A DNA stretch of 64,000 nucleotides from Methanobrevibacter ruminantium M1 (GTDB lineage: Archaea > Methanobacteriota > Methanobacteria > Methanobacteriales > Methanobacteriaceae). A model generated the notes under the pieces. It was not told the DNA's origin. It made no database searches and saw only the letters and a list, made by a program, of their open reading frames with translations. Position numbers and translations under genes: made by a program. Position 1 is the first letter of the stretch. Every line of letters starts with the position of its first letter. Shown piece by piece: positions 10,693 through 19,460 of this stretch. The stretch spans positions 558,001 through 622,000 of the forward strand of contig NC_013790.1 in NCBI RefSeq assembly GCF_000024185.1, given 5' to 3'.

Positions 10693-10750
10693 AAAAGATT
10701 TAAGTTATTTATTCAAAATTAAGATTTATTATATAATTCGCGGTGAAAAA

Positions 10751-10906
10751 ATGAGTAGAAACAAACCATTAGCTAAGAAATTAAGAATGGCTAAAGCTAA
10801 TAAACAAAACAGAAGAATCCCAATTTGGGCTTATGGTAAGACTCAACGTAAATTAAGATACAGACCTAAGCCTAGACATTGGAGAAGAAATGATCTTAAA
10901 GTATAG
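10751..10906 (+). CDS. rpl39e: Large ribosomal subunit protein L39e
   Basis: A 51-residue, strongly basic protein of the large subunit that lies near the peptide exit tunnel. The whole sequence fits the family: [20 protein letters not shown], then [23 protein letters not shown]. The ATG at 10751 follows CGGTGAAAAA, a good binding site, and gives the expected length; a longer in-frame extension upstream is not needed. L31e follows 11 bases later with its own GGAG, so the two are an operon. Confidence 0.96.
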   Translation: MSRNKPLAKKLRMAKANKQNRRIPIWAYGKTQRKLRYRPKPRHWRRNDLKV

Positions 10907-10917
10907 GAGTGTTTAGT

Positions 10918-11178
10918 ATGGCAGAAGAATTAGAAAGAACTTATGTTATTCCACTTAGAAAAGTTAAAAATGTCAAAAGAACTATAAGAGCTCCTAGAGC
11001 TATTAGAGAAGTTCAAAACTTTTTAATGAAACATATGAAAGCTGAAGAAGTAAAAATTGACGCTTCTATAAATGAATTTATTTGGGAAAGAGGAATTCAA
11101 AAAATCCCTTCCAAAGTAAAGGTAATTGCAGTAAAAGATGAAGAAGGTATTGTCAGAGCAACTTTAGCAGAAAACTAA
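10918..11178 (+). CDS. rpl31e: Large ribosomal subunit protein L31e
   Basis: L31e is a large-subunit protein located at the rim of the exit tunnel. The sequence shows the family core [20 protein letters not shown] followed by [16 protein letters not shown], and the segment [19 protein letters not shown]. The ATG at 10918 is preferred over a GTG nine bases earlier because TAGGAG (ends at 10908) is well spaced for it. It forms an operon with L39e. Length of 86 residues is normal. Confidence 0.96.
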   Translation: MAEELERTYVIPLRKVKNVKRTIRAPRAIREVQNFLMKHMKAEEVKIDASINEFIWERGIQKIPSKVKVIAVKDEEGIVRATLAEN

Positions 11179-11240
11179 ATTTGCTTATGCTATATTTAAT
11201 CATCTTTCAAACTAACTTTAAGAAGCAATAATTTAAAACT

Positions 11241-11342
11241 TTTTTAAGTGATTTAAACAACTTATAATAATTTTTAAGTTTTAATAAGTAATTTTTAAGT
11301 GATTTAAACAACTTATAATAATTTTTAAGTTTTAATAAGTAA
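11241..11342. repeat. 51-bp perfect tandem duplication upstream of aIF-6
   Basis: Two copies of a 51-base unit (begins TTTTTAAGTGATTTAAAC) fill 11241-11291 and 11292-11342 with no visible difference. They occupy the leader/promoter region of the IF-6 gene and may duplicate a promoter element, since each holds AACTTATAATAA, a TATA-like string. Confidence 0.88.
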
Positions 11343-11393
11343 TTTTAAATAAACTTTTAAAAGCAATTTAAATAACTTTAAGAAGGAATTAAT

Positions 11394-12071
11394 ATGCTGA
11401 AAAGAATTAATTTAACCGGAAACCCTAATTTAGGTGTTTACATATCTGTTAATGATGAAATAGCTATTGTTCCTTTTAATGTTCCTGTTGAAATGGAATC
11501 TGTTATTAAAGAGACCTTAGAAGTCGACATCATTAAGACTTCCATTGCAGGCTCTAACCTAAACGGTGTTTTAGCAACAGGAAATTCTAATGGATTTTTA
11601 GTTTCTCCCTTTACATATGACAGAGAAATTGAACTATTGGAATCTGCAGGCATAAATGTTGCAAAGCTTCCAGGCAAATACACTGCCATTGGAAACATAA
11701 TTGCTGTAAATGATTATGGTGCCCTTGCAGGTCCTAATATTGGGGAAGAAACAATCAAGGTTATTGAAGATACTTTAAAGGTTCCAGTAAAGATTTATCC
11801 ATTTGCAGACACTAAGATTGTAGGTTCTGCAAGCATAGTTACCAATAAAGGAGCTTTATTGCATAGGGATACAATCTCTGAAGAGATTGATTTCATTGAA
11901 GACTTCTTTAAGGTTGAAGCAAACATTGGAACTGTATGCAAAGGAATGCCTCTTGTAGGTGCTTGTGGTATAGCCAATTCCCAAGGTGTAATGGTTGGGG
12001 AAAGTACTACAGGTCCTGAGATGGCTAGAATTGAAGAATCTTTAGGCTTTTTAGACTTTGGTAATTTCTAA
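11394..12071 (+). CDS. eif6: Translation initiation factor 6 (aIF-6)
   Basis: aIF-6 binds the large ribosomal subunit and keeps it from joining the small one too early. The 225-residue protein shows the fivefold internal repeat typical of the family, with recurring motifs such as GNPNLGVYISVNDE, ATGNSNGFLVSP, GALAGPNIGEETI, VTNKGALLHRD and GIANSQGVMVGESTTGPE. The ATG follows AGAAGGAATT. It lies in the conserved S19e-L39e-L31e-IF6-LX-prefoldin-FtsY order of archaea. Confidence 0.97.
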   Translation: MLKRINLTGNPNLGVYISVNDEIAIVPFNVPVEMESVIKETLEVDIIKTSIAGSNLNGVLATGNSNGFLVSPFTYDREIELLESAGINVAKLPGKYTAIGNIIAVNDYGALAGPNIGEETIKVIEDTLKVPVKIYPFADTKIVGSASIVTNKGALLHRDTISEEIDFIEDFFKVEANIGTVCKGMPLVGACGIANSQGVMVGESTTGPEMARIEESLGFLDFGNF

Positions 12072-12229
12072 ATAGTTAAGATTCTTTTTTAAAGTATTTA
12101 TTTACAGATATGATGTATTAATTGATTTAAAAGATTTTAATCAATTGATTATTATCTAAATTCAATGATTCAATTAAGTCAATTAATTTAGTATGATGAT
12201 TAATTATAGTATTATAAGAAGGTTTTATT

Positions 12230-12454
12230 ATGATAACTAAAAATTATAGAGTTAAAGGTAGCTTCGTAATGGGTAGTGAAACACAAGTTTTCACTAAAGA
12301 GTTAAGAGCTATTAAAGAAGAAGACATTTATGAAAAGCTTTATTCTATCTTCGGAAGTAAACATAGAATAAAAAGAAATCAAATCAAAATTGATTCAATT
12401 GAAGAAATCAGCGATGACGAAGTGGAAGATCCTATCGTACAAGCGATTCTTTAA
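12230..12454 (+). CDS. rpl18a: Large ribosomal subunit protein L18Ae (LX)
   Basis: A 74-residue protein matching archaeal L18Ae, formerly LX. Family features are YRVKGSFVMG at the start, FTKELRAIKEEDIYEKLYS, and GSKHRIKRNQIKID, which is typical for this RNA-binding protein. The ATG follows AGAAGG. It lies between aIF-6 and prefoldin alpha, its usual neighbours in archaea. Confidence 0.95.
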   Translation: MITKNYRVKGSFVMGSETQVFTKELRAIKEEDIYEKLYSIFGSKHRIKRNQIKIDSIEEISDDEVEDPIVQAIL

Positions 12455-12527
12455 ATTTTTCATTTATTTGATTTTTTATTAAATTTTTTAACTATCATTA
12501 CGGATGAAATAATCTTAAGGTGTTAAA

Positions 12528-12965
12528 ATGGAAGACCAGCAAAAATTACAACAAATTTTAAGTCAACTTGAAGTTTACAAGCAACAATCTGAGTTATATA
12601 AGACTCAAATCGATGCTGTTCAAGCTTCACTTGCTGAAATTAAAATCTTAGAATCTACATTAGATGACATTAGTGGTAAAGACACCATAGAAACTTTAGT
12701 TCCTCTTGGTGCTGGCTCCTTCATTAATGCAGAGATTAAAAATGAAGATAAAGTTATTATGAGCCTCGGTTCAGGTGTTGCTGTTTCCAAGACTTTTGCA
12801 GAAGCTAAGGAAACCACTGCTGCACAGAAAAAAGAGCTTGAAGAGACTTTAGATAAGTTATTTGCAGATCTTCAACAAATAACTGACATTGTAGCTCAGC
12901 TATCTCCGCAAGCTGAACAGTTGATGGCTAAAGCTCAAGCGCAAATGGGACAGCCTCTTTATTAG
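12528..12965 (+). CDS. pfdA: Prefoldin subunit alpha
   Basis: Prefoldin holds unfolded proteins and passes them to the thermosome. The alpha subunit has two long coiled-coil helices at the ends (residues about 1-45 and 95-145) joined by a beta-hairpin core; here the core includes ETLVPLGAGSFINAEI, a family signature, and IMSLGSGVAVSKTFAEA. Its 145 residues match the family. The ATG follows AAGGTG. The beta subunit is not in this window. Confidence 0.95.
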   Translation: MEDQQKLQQILSQLEVYKQQSELYKTQIDAVQASLAEIKILESTLDDISGKDTIETLVPLGAGSFINAEIKNEDKVIMSLGSGVAVSKTFAEAKETTAAQKKELEETLDKLFADLQQITDIVAQLSPQAEQLMAKAQAQMGQPLY

Positions 12966-13375
12966 TTCCATTTCTTTTATTTAATTAACTTTATCTATTT
13001 TTTTATATTTTTCTTAATTTTTCTATTTTTAATATTTTTTTATATTTTAACATTTTTTTAATTTTTATTTTAACTAATTTTTATTTATTTTTCTTATTTT
13101 TGTATTTTAATAATTATGCACGTTTTTTACACAAAACTCTTATTTTCCTATTCTAAAAGTTTTTTAATTTTAATCGCTTTTATCAATTTCATTATTTTTA
13201 TTTAAGCAAAACAATGAAAAGTTTATAAATTTTTAAATATAAAACTATTAATAGTTAAAACTTTAAATTATATCTAACAATTTGTTAATATAATATTCAA
13301 AATAAAACAATTATAAAACATTTTAAATAAACAAAATAATCGATTTTGTTTTAAATTTTTTTAAATTAATACTTA
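12966..13375. other. AT-rich spacer before ftsY
   Basis: About 410 bases, mainly T-rich on the left (probable transcription end of pfdA) and A-rich on the right. I see no coding frame, hairpin or repeat of note. The promoter of ftsY is presumably in the right-hand 100 bases. Confidence 0.4.
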
Positions 13376-15106
13376 TTGGCAGGGATAAACTTGTTTAGTT
13401 CATTAAAGAAAAAATTTGCTGATGCAAGTAGCAAATTAAGAAATAAGGTAGAAGAAGAAGCTAAAGATGAAGATAACATTGAATTAATCGAAGAGTCTAA
13501 AGATGAATTTGATGACATCGACGAAGATCTCATCGAATATATTGATGAAGAAGATGAAGATGACGATTGGGACTTCGATGATATTGATAAAGAAGATAAA
13601 TCTAAGGAAGAGCCTAAAGAGGAATCTAAAGAGGAATCTAAAGAGGAATCTAAAGAGGAATCTGTAGAAGAAACAGTTGATGAGGCTATAGAAGAAGTCG
13701 AAGATGTTTCTGCAGATGAAGATTCTGATGAAGAAGTAAAAGATTCTGATGAAGAAAAAAAGGATTCTGAAGAAAAGGATTCAAAAGATAAAAAAGAAAA
13801 ATCCGGTTTCTTCTCATTCTTAAAACGTGGTAAGAAAGAAGATAAAAAAGAGGATGAAGAAGAAATTGAAGATTCTAAAGAAGAGGAAGTTCCAGAAGAA
13901 GAAGTCAAAGAAGCATCAGATGAGGAAGTTCCAGAAGAAGAAACATCAGAAGAGGAGTCTGAAGAGGAAGTTCCAGAGGAAGAGATAGAAGAATCTGAAG
14001 CTGAACCAGTTGAAGAAACTGTTGAAGAGGAAGCAGAAGAATCTGAAGCTGAACCAGTTGAAGAAGCTGTTGAAGAGGAAGCAGAAGAAACTGAAGAAGC
14101 AAAAGAAGAAACTTCCGAAGAGGATGAAGAAGAAAAGCCTAAAAAGAAACGTTCCCTATTTAGACGTGGTAAAAAAGACAAAGAGAAGGATTCAGAAGAG
14201 GAATTCGATGCAGAAGAGGCTAAAGGCAAAGGTGGATTCCTATCATTCATCCGTGAAAAGACTATCTCTGAAGATGATGTTGAAGACATTCTATTCGAAC
14301 TTGAATTGGGCCTATTGGAATCAGACGTTGCAATGGACGTATCCAGTGTCGTTGTAGATTCAGTCAAAAACGACCTTGTCGGTCAAAAAATTAAAAGAAG
14401 CAGTGACATAGAGGAATATACCTATGAAGCCCTTAAAAAGGCAGTTTACAACATTATAAACATTGAAGGAAAGTCCATGACCGAGCTTCTTGAAGAGAAG
14501 GTCGCTCAAGGAGAGCCTCTTGTCGTCATGCTTGTCGGTATTAATGGTACAGGAAAAACAACTACAATAGGCAAATTAGCTAACTTTTACATTAAAAAAG
14601 GTTACACTCCAGTTATTGCAGCATCAGACACATTCAGAGCAGGGGCTATTGAGCAGGTTGCCTATCATGCAGATAAGTTGGGTGTCAAATTAATCAAGCA
14701 TGAGAAAGGTTCAGACCCAGCAGCTGTCGCTTTCGATGCAGTTCAGCATGCAAAGGCCAAAGGCAAAGAGCTTGTATTGATTGACACTGCCGGAAGAATG
14801 CAAACAAATACCAATCTTATGGATGAAATGAAGAAGATTAGAAGGGTCTCCAAGCCGGACCTTGTTGTATTTGTAGGAGATGCTTTAACCGGAAATGACG
14901 CAACCGAACAGGCAAGAAAATTCAATGAAGCCATTGACATCGATGGAGTAATCCTTACCAAGGCAGATGCGGACTCTAAAGGAGGAGCAGCACTGTCAGT
15001 TGGTTATATCATTCAAAAGCCAATTCTCTTCTTGGGAATGGGTCAATCCTATGATGATATTAAGGAATATGATCCTGATTGGATGCTAGAGCAAATATTC
15101 TCTTAA
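13376..15106 (+). CDS. ftsY: Signal recognition particle receptor FtsY, long acidic N-terminus
   Basis: FtsY docks SRP-bound ribosomes at the membrane. The NG GTPase domain fills about residues 290-576: GINGTGKTT (388-396), DTFRAGAIEQVAYHA, DTAGRMQTN, TKADADSKGGAALS and the final LGMGQSYDDI. Before it is a basic membrane-binding start (LFSSLKKKFADASSKLRNK) and then about 230 residues very rich in Glu, Ser, Lys and Asp with short repeats (KEESKEES, EESEAEPVEE). Archaeal FtsY proteins often have an acidic N-terminus, but this one is long. The start is TTG at 13376 with no clear ribosome binding site; a leaderless mRNA or a slightly later TTG (13391) is possible. Confidence 0.95.
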   Translation: MAGINLFSSLKKKFADASSKLRNKVEEEAKDEDNIELIEESKDEFDDIDEDLIEYIDEEDEDDDWDFDDIDKEDKSKEEPKEESKEESKEESKEESVEETVDEAIEEVEDVSADEDSDEEVKDSDEEKKDSEEKDSKDKKEKSGFFSFLKRGKKEDKKEDEEEIEDSKEEEVPEEEVKEASDEEVPEEETSEEESEEEVPEEEIEESEAEPVEETVEEEAEESEAEPVEEAVEEEAEETEEAKEETSEEDEEEKPKKKRSLFRRGKKDKEKDSEEEFDAEEAKGKGGFLSFIREKTISEDDVEDILFELELGLLESDVAMDVSSVVVDSVKNDLVGQKIKRSSDIEEYTYEALKKAVYNIINIEGKSMTELLEEKVAQGEPLVVMLVGINGTGKTTTIGKLANFYIKKGYTPVIAASDTFRAGAIEQVAYHADKLGVKLIKHEKGSDPAAVAFDAVQHAKAKGKELVLIDTAGRMQTNTNLMDEMKKIRRVSKPDLVVFVGDALTGNDATEQARKFNEAIDIDGVILTKADADSKGGAALSVGYIIQKPILFLGMGQSYDDIKEYDPDWMLEQIFS

Positions 15107-15117
15107 ATTTATTATTT

Positions 15118-15155
15118 GTTAGCCTTAAAGGCTAACTTTTCTCTATTTTTTAAAA
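15118..15155 (+). terminator. Hairpin terminator after ftsY
   Basis: A perfect 9-bp stem (GTTAGCCTT at 15118-15126, its complement at 15128-15136) is followed by TTTTCTCTATTTTTT. It lies 12 bases after the ftsY stop. Confidence 0.75.
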
Positions 15156-15578
15156 ACTTATTTTTTTTAATTTTAGTACCTATTTTTTTAAAACTTATTA
15201 CTTTTTCTAATTTCAAAATATTTTTTAAACTATAAAAAATGCTATTTTATCCATTTTCAAATCAATCTTTAGTTCAATCCATAGCCCTTCACATAAATGT
15301 CCTTAAATTCTAGTTTCATTTTATTAATCCTAAAATAATTTATTTTAACTAATTCAATAATGCCCTTATTCCATTTTAGATTTATAAATCTAAATTTATT
15401 GCTTTATAAAGTTAAATTTATATAGTAATTTTTAATAATATAATAGTGTAATAATAATTAATTAATTCAAAAATTAATTAACAAATTATTAATCCATATT
15501 CTTGAACGATATTTATTCTTAATTACTTTTAAATAATAAAATTCGTTCTTTTATTTTTCAATTTTTTATGGTGTGATT
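15156..15578. other. AT-rich spacer before nhaC-like gene
   Basis: No gene is seen. A TATA-like string (GTTAAATTTATATAG) around 15410-15425 could be the promoter for the antiporter, giving a leader of about 130 bases. No other structure was noticed. Confidence 0.4.
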
Positions 15579-17273
15579 ATGAATTTAGACAGTAACGTTA
15601 AAACCGGATTGATTGTAGCTATTTCTATAATTTTCCTTTTTGTTTTATCATTGTTTATTACTAGTGCACCAACAGGAGTGGATAATTCTGCTCGTTTCGG
15701 AATTTTGACACTGCTTCCTCCTCTTATAGCGATTGCTTTAGCATTTATTACTAAAGAAACTATTCTATCACTATTCGTTGGAGTTTTCGTTGGTGAATTC
15801 ATGGTTTCAGTAAGTGATTTAAACATCATCAGCTCTGCAGTTAATGCATTTTTAGCTATGGGTGGTCAAATCATCTCATGTATGGCTGATCCATGGAACG
15901 CTGGTATTGTCCTCCAATGTCTGCTCATTGGTGGTGTAATCCAATTAATTACAAAAATGGGAGGAGCAAAAGCGTTAGCTGATGCTTTGGCTAAACGTGC
16001 TGACACTCCTAGAAAAGCTCAACTTATTACTGAATTTTTAGGATTATGTGTATTCTTTGATGACTATGCTAACTCCTTGATTGTAGGTCCTATCATGAGA
16101 CCTGTTATGGACAAGCTTAAGGTTTCAAGGGAAAAATTAGCATTTGTAGTAGACGCAACTGCAGCTCCAGTTGCAGGTATTGCTATTATTTCCACTTGGA
16201 TCGGTCTTGAAATCAGTTTGATTACTCAAGGTTTCGAATCAATCGGCATGAATGTAAGCGGATTCGGAATATTCCTTCAGACCATTCCATTCAGGTTCTA
16301 TAACATTTTAATCTTGATTTTCATTGTTATCTCTGCAGTTACCCTGTATGAGTTCGGTCCAATGAAAGAGGCAGAGAAAAGGGCTCGTGCAAGAAAAGCT
16401 GATGAACCTGTTAAATCTCTTGAAGCAACCAGCTTTGATGATGTAAAACCTGTCGAAGGCATTAAATTATCCGTATGGAATGCTATCATTCCTATTGCAG
16501 TCTTAATTATCGGCGCTCTTATAGCATTCTACTGGAGTGGTTACACTACCATCTTAGGCGGTGAAGACCAAGCGCTCATTCATTTAATGAAAACTTCTCC
16601 ATTATCCTTCAACGGTATCTTTGAGGCATTATCTGCTTCAGATGCATCTGTAGCCCTCTTCCAAGCTGCATTGCTTGCTTCCATTGTAGCTATCGTTATG
16701 GCAGTTCTCCAAAAGATCCTGACTATCGAAGAGGCAATTAGCGAATGGATTGGCGGTATGAAGACAATTGTTATCACTGGTGTAATCTTGCTTCTCGCTT
16801 GGTCCTTAGGTGGAGTAATCGGAGACATAGGAACTGCTGATTACTTGGTTGGAATATTGAAGGACACAATCCCTGTATTCATCTTGCCAACCTTGATCTT
16901 TATCCTAGGCGCATTGATTTCCTTTGCAACAGGTACTTCCTATGGTACAATGAGTATCCTTATGCCACTTACAATCCCTCTCGCTTGGGCTGTAAACCCT
17001 GATATGGGATTTGTTATCGTCTGTACAAGTGGTGTATTGACTGGTGCTATCTTCGGTGACCACTGTTCACCTATTTCAGATACAACCATTCTATCCTCTA
17101 TGGGAACAAGCTGTGACCATATTGACCACGTCCGGACACAGATATACTATGCAATATTCGTTGCATCAATATCAATCATATTCGGATATATCCCAGCAGG
17201 ATTCGGTATCCCATGGTATATTTCAATCCCTGTAGCTATTGTAGTGGATGTTTCATTGGGATTAAGAAGGTGA
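15579..17273 (+). CDS. NhaC-family Na+/H+ antiporter-type transporter
   Basis: A polytopic membrane protein of 564 residues in the NhaC/ion-transporter superfamily (PF03553-like). About 12 hydrophobic segments are visible, and conserved signatures include FFDDYANSLIVGPIMRP (around residue 165), FVVDATAAPVAGIAIISTWIG, and FATGTSYGTMSILMPL with IFGDHCSPISDTTILSS near the C-terminus. The family exchanges Na+ for H+ or organic solutes; the substrate here is unproven. The ATG at 15579 is preferred over GTG at 15573 because GGTG at 15570 is the binding site. The last residues, VDVSLGLRR, end at a TGA; an acidic 19-codon frame begins just after it (see separate entry). Confidence 0.9.
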   Translation: MNLDSNVKTGLIVAISIIFLFVLSLFITSAPTGVDNSARFGILTLLPPLIAIALAFITKETILSLFVGVFVGEFMVSVSDLNIISSAVNAFLAMGGQIISCMADPWNAGIVLQCLLIGGVIQLITKMGGAKALADALAKRADTPRKAQLITEFLGLCVFFDDYANSLIVGPIMRPVMDKLKVSREKLAFVVDATAAPVAGIAIISTWIGLEISLITQGFESIGMNVSGFGIFLQTIPFRFYNILILIFIVISAVTLYEFGPMKEAEKRARARKADEPVKSLEATSFDDVKPVEGIKLSVWNAIIPIAVLIIGALIAFYWSGYTTILGGEDQALIHLMKTSPLSFNGIFEALSASDASVALFQAALLASIVAIVMAVLQKILTIEEAISEWIGGMKTIVITGVILLLAWSLGGVIGDIGTADYLVGILKDTIPVFILPTLIFILGALISFATGTSYGTMSILMPLTIPLAWAVNPDMGFVIVCTSGVLTGAIFGDHCSPISDTTILSSMGTSCDHIDHVRTQIYYAIFVASISIIFGYIPAGFGIPWYISIPVAIVVDVSLGLRR

Positions 17274-17277
17274 TTGG

Positions 17278-17337
17278 GTGAAAAAGGTAGACCTTTCGAT
17301 GGACCTCGATGAAGAAGAAGCCGAAGAGGCTGCTTAA
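17278..17337 (+). CDS. 19-codon acidic micro-ORF directly after nhaC-like stop
   Basis: GTG at 17278 opens a short frame, VKKVDLSMDLDEEEAEEAA, ending at TAA 17335-17337. It is preceded by AGAAGGTGATT (17265-17275), a near-complete match to the archaeal Shine-Dalgarno sequence, which overlaps the antiporter stop. So it could be a small separate peptide. It could instead be the true acidic C-terminal tail of the antiporter moved out of frame by an indel or joined by programmed frameshifting. A cluster of Asp and Glu at a C-terminus is plausible for such transporters. Which reading is right cannot be settled from one sequence. Confidence 0.4.
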   Translation: MKKVDLSMDLDEEEAEEAA

Positions 17338-17383
17338 TTCATGATTTAATCGAAAAGTCTTTAAATAAGGTGAAAGGATTTAG

Positions 17384-17417
17384 GAAACTTAAATTATTAT
17401 TTAAGTTTCTCTTTTTA
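17384..17417 (+). terminator. Hairpin terminator after nhaC-like gene
   Basis: A perfect 11-bp stem (GAAACTTAAAT at 17384-17394, complement at 17399-17409) with a four-base loop is followed by TCTTTTTATTTTTTT. It would end the antiporter transcript, including the micro-ORF. Confidence 0.8.
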
Positions 17418-17743
17418 TTTTTTTATAAAATCATTATTTTTATTATTTATTTAAGTTTTTTAATTATTTATTTCATTTAAAAGCTATTTTTCAGATATTT
17501 CTATTAAAAAGAGTTATTGGCTATTATTTAACTATTTTGATTAATTAATTAAATTATTTTAATTCTAATTTGAATTTCATTAATTAATTAAAATAAAATT
17601 TTTAAATCATAAAATTTAAAGTATATTTATCAAATGTTTTAAGTTTAGAAAATTATTTAAGTATATTTATTAAGCGTTTTAAGTTTGGATAATTATTTTA
17701 ATATATTTTTTCAGTGTTTTAAGATTATTTAGTAGTGATTTTT
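17418..17743. other. AT-rich spacer with imperfect ~45-bp repeats
   Basis: The right part (about 17620-17725) holds two to three imperfect copies of a unit with GTATATTTAT followed by GTTTTAAGTTT and AATTATTTAA. They sit in the promoter region of the first NSS transporter and include TATA-like strings. No coding frame is seen. Confidence 0.5.
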
Positions 17744-19075
17744 ATGGCAAACAGTAATCAGTCTGAATGGGATAGTAACATTGCATTTATTTTGGCAATG
17801 ATTGGTTCTGCAGTTGGTTTAGGAAATATTTGGCGTTTTCCAAATGTTCTATACTCCCACGGTGGAGGATCATTCATGATTCCTTATATCGTATCCCTAT
17901 TCCTTTTAGGAATATCATTTGTACTTGTGGAATATGCTGTAGGATACAGATTCAAGTCCTCCCTAATCAAGGTTCTATATTCTGTCAAAAGCAAATTGGA
18001 GCCTGTAGCCTGGTTTATCGCCCTAATCGTCTTTCTCATAACAACATATTACATATGTGTAGTGGGATGGGACTTGATATATGTGGTCTTAAGCTTTACA
18101 AAGGCATGGGGCTCAAATCCAGACCTTTTCTTCTCAAGCATTGTCCTTCAATCAACAGATTCCATTGAAGGGCTTCTCCATATTGTTCCTATGGTATTTA
18201 TATCCGTACTTGCATTATGGGCTGTTGCATGGTACATTATTCAAAAGGACTTAAATGACGGCATAGGTAAGGTAAGTAAGTTACTGCTTCCTTTGCTTTT
18301 GATTATTGTTGTTACAATCGTTTTGTTCTCACTGACCTTGCCTGGAGCTTCAATAGGCTATACCCAAATTTTTACTCCTGATTGGAGTGCCCTAACTGAC
18401 TTGAATGTTTGGCTTGCTGCCTTTGGACAGATCGTATTCTCCCTTAGCTTAGGAATGTCCATTGCACTTACATATGCAAGCTACCTTCCTGAAGGCTCTA
18501 AATTAACAGACAATGCTTTAATCGTTGCATTTTCAAATTCTGGATTTGAAATCTTCAATTCAATCGGAATATTCTCAATACTTGGTTTTATGACCTTAAA
18601 CACAGGCATTCCATTTGACCAACTGGTTACTGAAGGAACAGGCTTGGCATTTGTTGTTTTCCCTAAGGTATTCAATATAATGGGTCCTTGGGCTACAATC
18701 ATCGGTCCGCTCTTCTTCCTATGCATTCTCTTTGCTGGTGTAACCTCTGTAATGGCATTGCTTGAGGTGGTCTGCTATTCAATCTCTGAAAAGTTCAACT
18801 TCTCTAGAAGAAAATCAGCAACAATAGTCTGCATTATAGGATTTATAGTATCTGTAATATTTACAACAAGTGCTGGAAGCATGATTTTAGGAATATTCGA
18901 TGCATTCCTAAACAATATCGCACTCTTATTTGCAGTTCTTCTTGAATGCATCATATTCGGTTGGATCTATAATTTTGACAATCTCATAGAGACATTAAAC
19001 AATAATTCAAATATAAAGGTAGGAAAAGTCTGGAAAAATGTAATTAAATTCATACTCCCAATCTGCATATGCTGA
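17744..19075 (+). CDS. Neurotransmitter:sodium symporter family transporter, truncated by TGA
   Basis: A LeuT-fold, NSS-family sodium-dependent transporter of 443 residues. The N-terminal sodium-site signature is intact: MIGSAVGLGNIWRFPNVLYSHGG (around residues 20-42, here given as GSAVGLGNIWRFP). Eleven hydrophobic segments are visible. Translation stops at TGA 19073-19075 after KFILPICIC, but the same frame continues for 51 more codons and encodes the expected last helix. The ATG at 17744 was chosen because GTGATT at 17735-17740 is its binding site. In the family, 12 helices are usual, although some bacterial members have 11, so the truncated form might still work. Substrate is unknown; amino acids are most common in prokaryotic members. 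Confidence 0.86.
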   Translation: MANSNQSEWDSNIAFILAMIGSAVGLGNIWRFPNVLYSHGGGSFMIPYIVSLFLLGISFVLVEYAVGYRFKSSLIKVLYSVKSKLEPVAWFIALIVFLITTYYICVVGWDLIYVVLSFTKAWGSNPDLFFSSIVLQSTDSIEGLLHIVPMVFISVLALWAVAWYIIQKDLNDGIGKVSKLLLPLLLIIVVTIVLFSLTLPGASIGYTQIFTPDWSALTDLNVWLAAFGQIVFSLSLGMSIALTYASYLPEGSKLTDNALIVAFSNSGFEIFNSIGIFSILGFMTLNTGIPFDQLVTEGTGLAFVVFPKVFNIMGPWATIIGPLFFLCILFAGVTSVMALLEVVCYSISEKFNFSRRKSATIVCIIGFIVSVIFTTSAGSMILGIFDAFLNNIALLFAVLLECIIFGWIYNFDNLIETLNNNSNIKVGKVWKNVIKFILPICIC

Positions 19076-19231
19076 TTATGGATTCAAGGAGTTTCTGACA
19101 TTATTGCAGCAGATAATCCTATTAGCAGTGCAGTAATATTGACTTTAACTGTAATTGTAATAGTGGTTCCCTTTATATTCACATACCTCCCTGCAAAAAA
19201 CCCAGAATTTTATAATAAGGTAGAAGACTAA
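19076..19231 (+). pseudogene. Continuation of the NSS transporter frame after an in-frame TGA
   Basis: Frame-consistent codons after the TGA read LWIQGVSDIIAADNPISS, then a hydrophobic stretch VILTLTVIVIVVPFIF, then PAKNPEFYNKVED and a TAA at 19229-19231. The neighbouring paralogue aligns through this region without a gap (its PILLIVIWILGV matches PICIC-stop-LWIQGV), so a single base substitution explains the stop. Read-through would give 495 residues. Selenocysteine is unlikely, because selenoprotein machinery is known in Methanococcales and Methanopyrus rather than in this group. Confidence 0.8.
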
Positions 19232-19280
19232 TGGTCTTTTACTTTTTTAATTCTTTTTTTTAAAACGTTTTCTTTTATCC

Positions 19281-19460
19281 TTTTTTTAACTCTTTTATCC
19301 TTTTTTTAATTCTTTTATCCTTTTTTTAATTCTTTTATCCTTTTTTTAATTCTTTTATCCTTTTTTTAATTCTTTTATCCTTTTTTTAATTCTTTTATCC
19401 TTTTTTTAATTCTTTTATCCTTTTTTTAACTCTTTTATCCTTTTTTTAATTCTTTTTTCA
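19281..19460. repeat. 20-bp minisatellite, nine units
   Basis: Nine head-to-tail copies of a 20-base unit (seven T, then AATTCTTTTATCC). Units at 19281 and 19421 have C for T at one place (AACTC), and the last unit diverges after ATTCTTTT. The array is preceded by a degenerate copy near 19261. It lies just after the transporter and is T-rich on the + strand, so it could add transcription stops. Confidence 0.95.

Noticed and set aside
13366-14367. A 333-codon Ser-rich open frame on the minus strand
   Set aside because: It is the mirror of the Glu/Asp/Lys codons of the FtsY acidic region; GAA/GAT repeats read as Ser/Phe/Leu codons on the other strand. FtsY is certain.
17744-19231. Selenocysteine reading of the TGA in the NSS gene
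   Set aside because: The Methanobacteriales are not known to have selenoprotein synthesis, and the paralogue has no Cys at this place.
19281-19460. CRISPR or coding repeat
   Set aside because: Head-to-tail 20-bp units without spacers and without an open frame of biological composition; a simple minisatellite.
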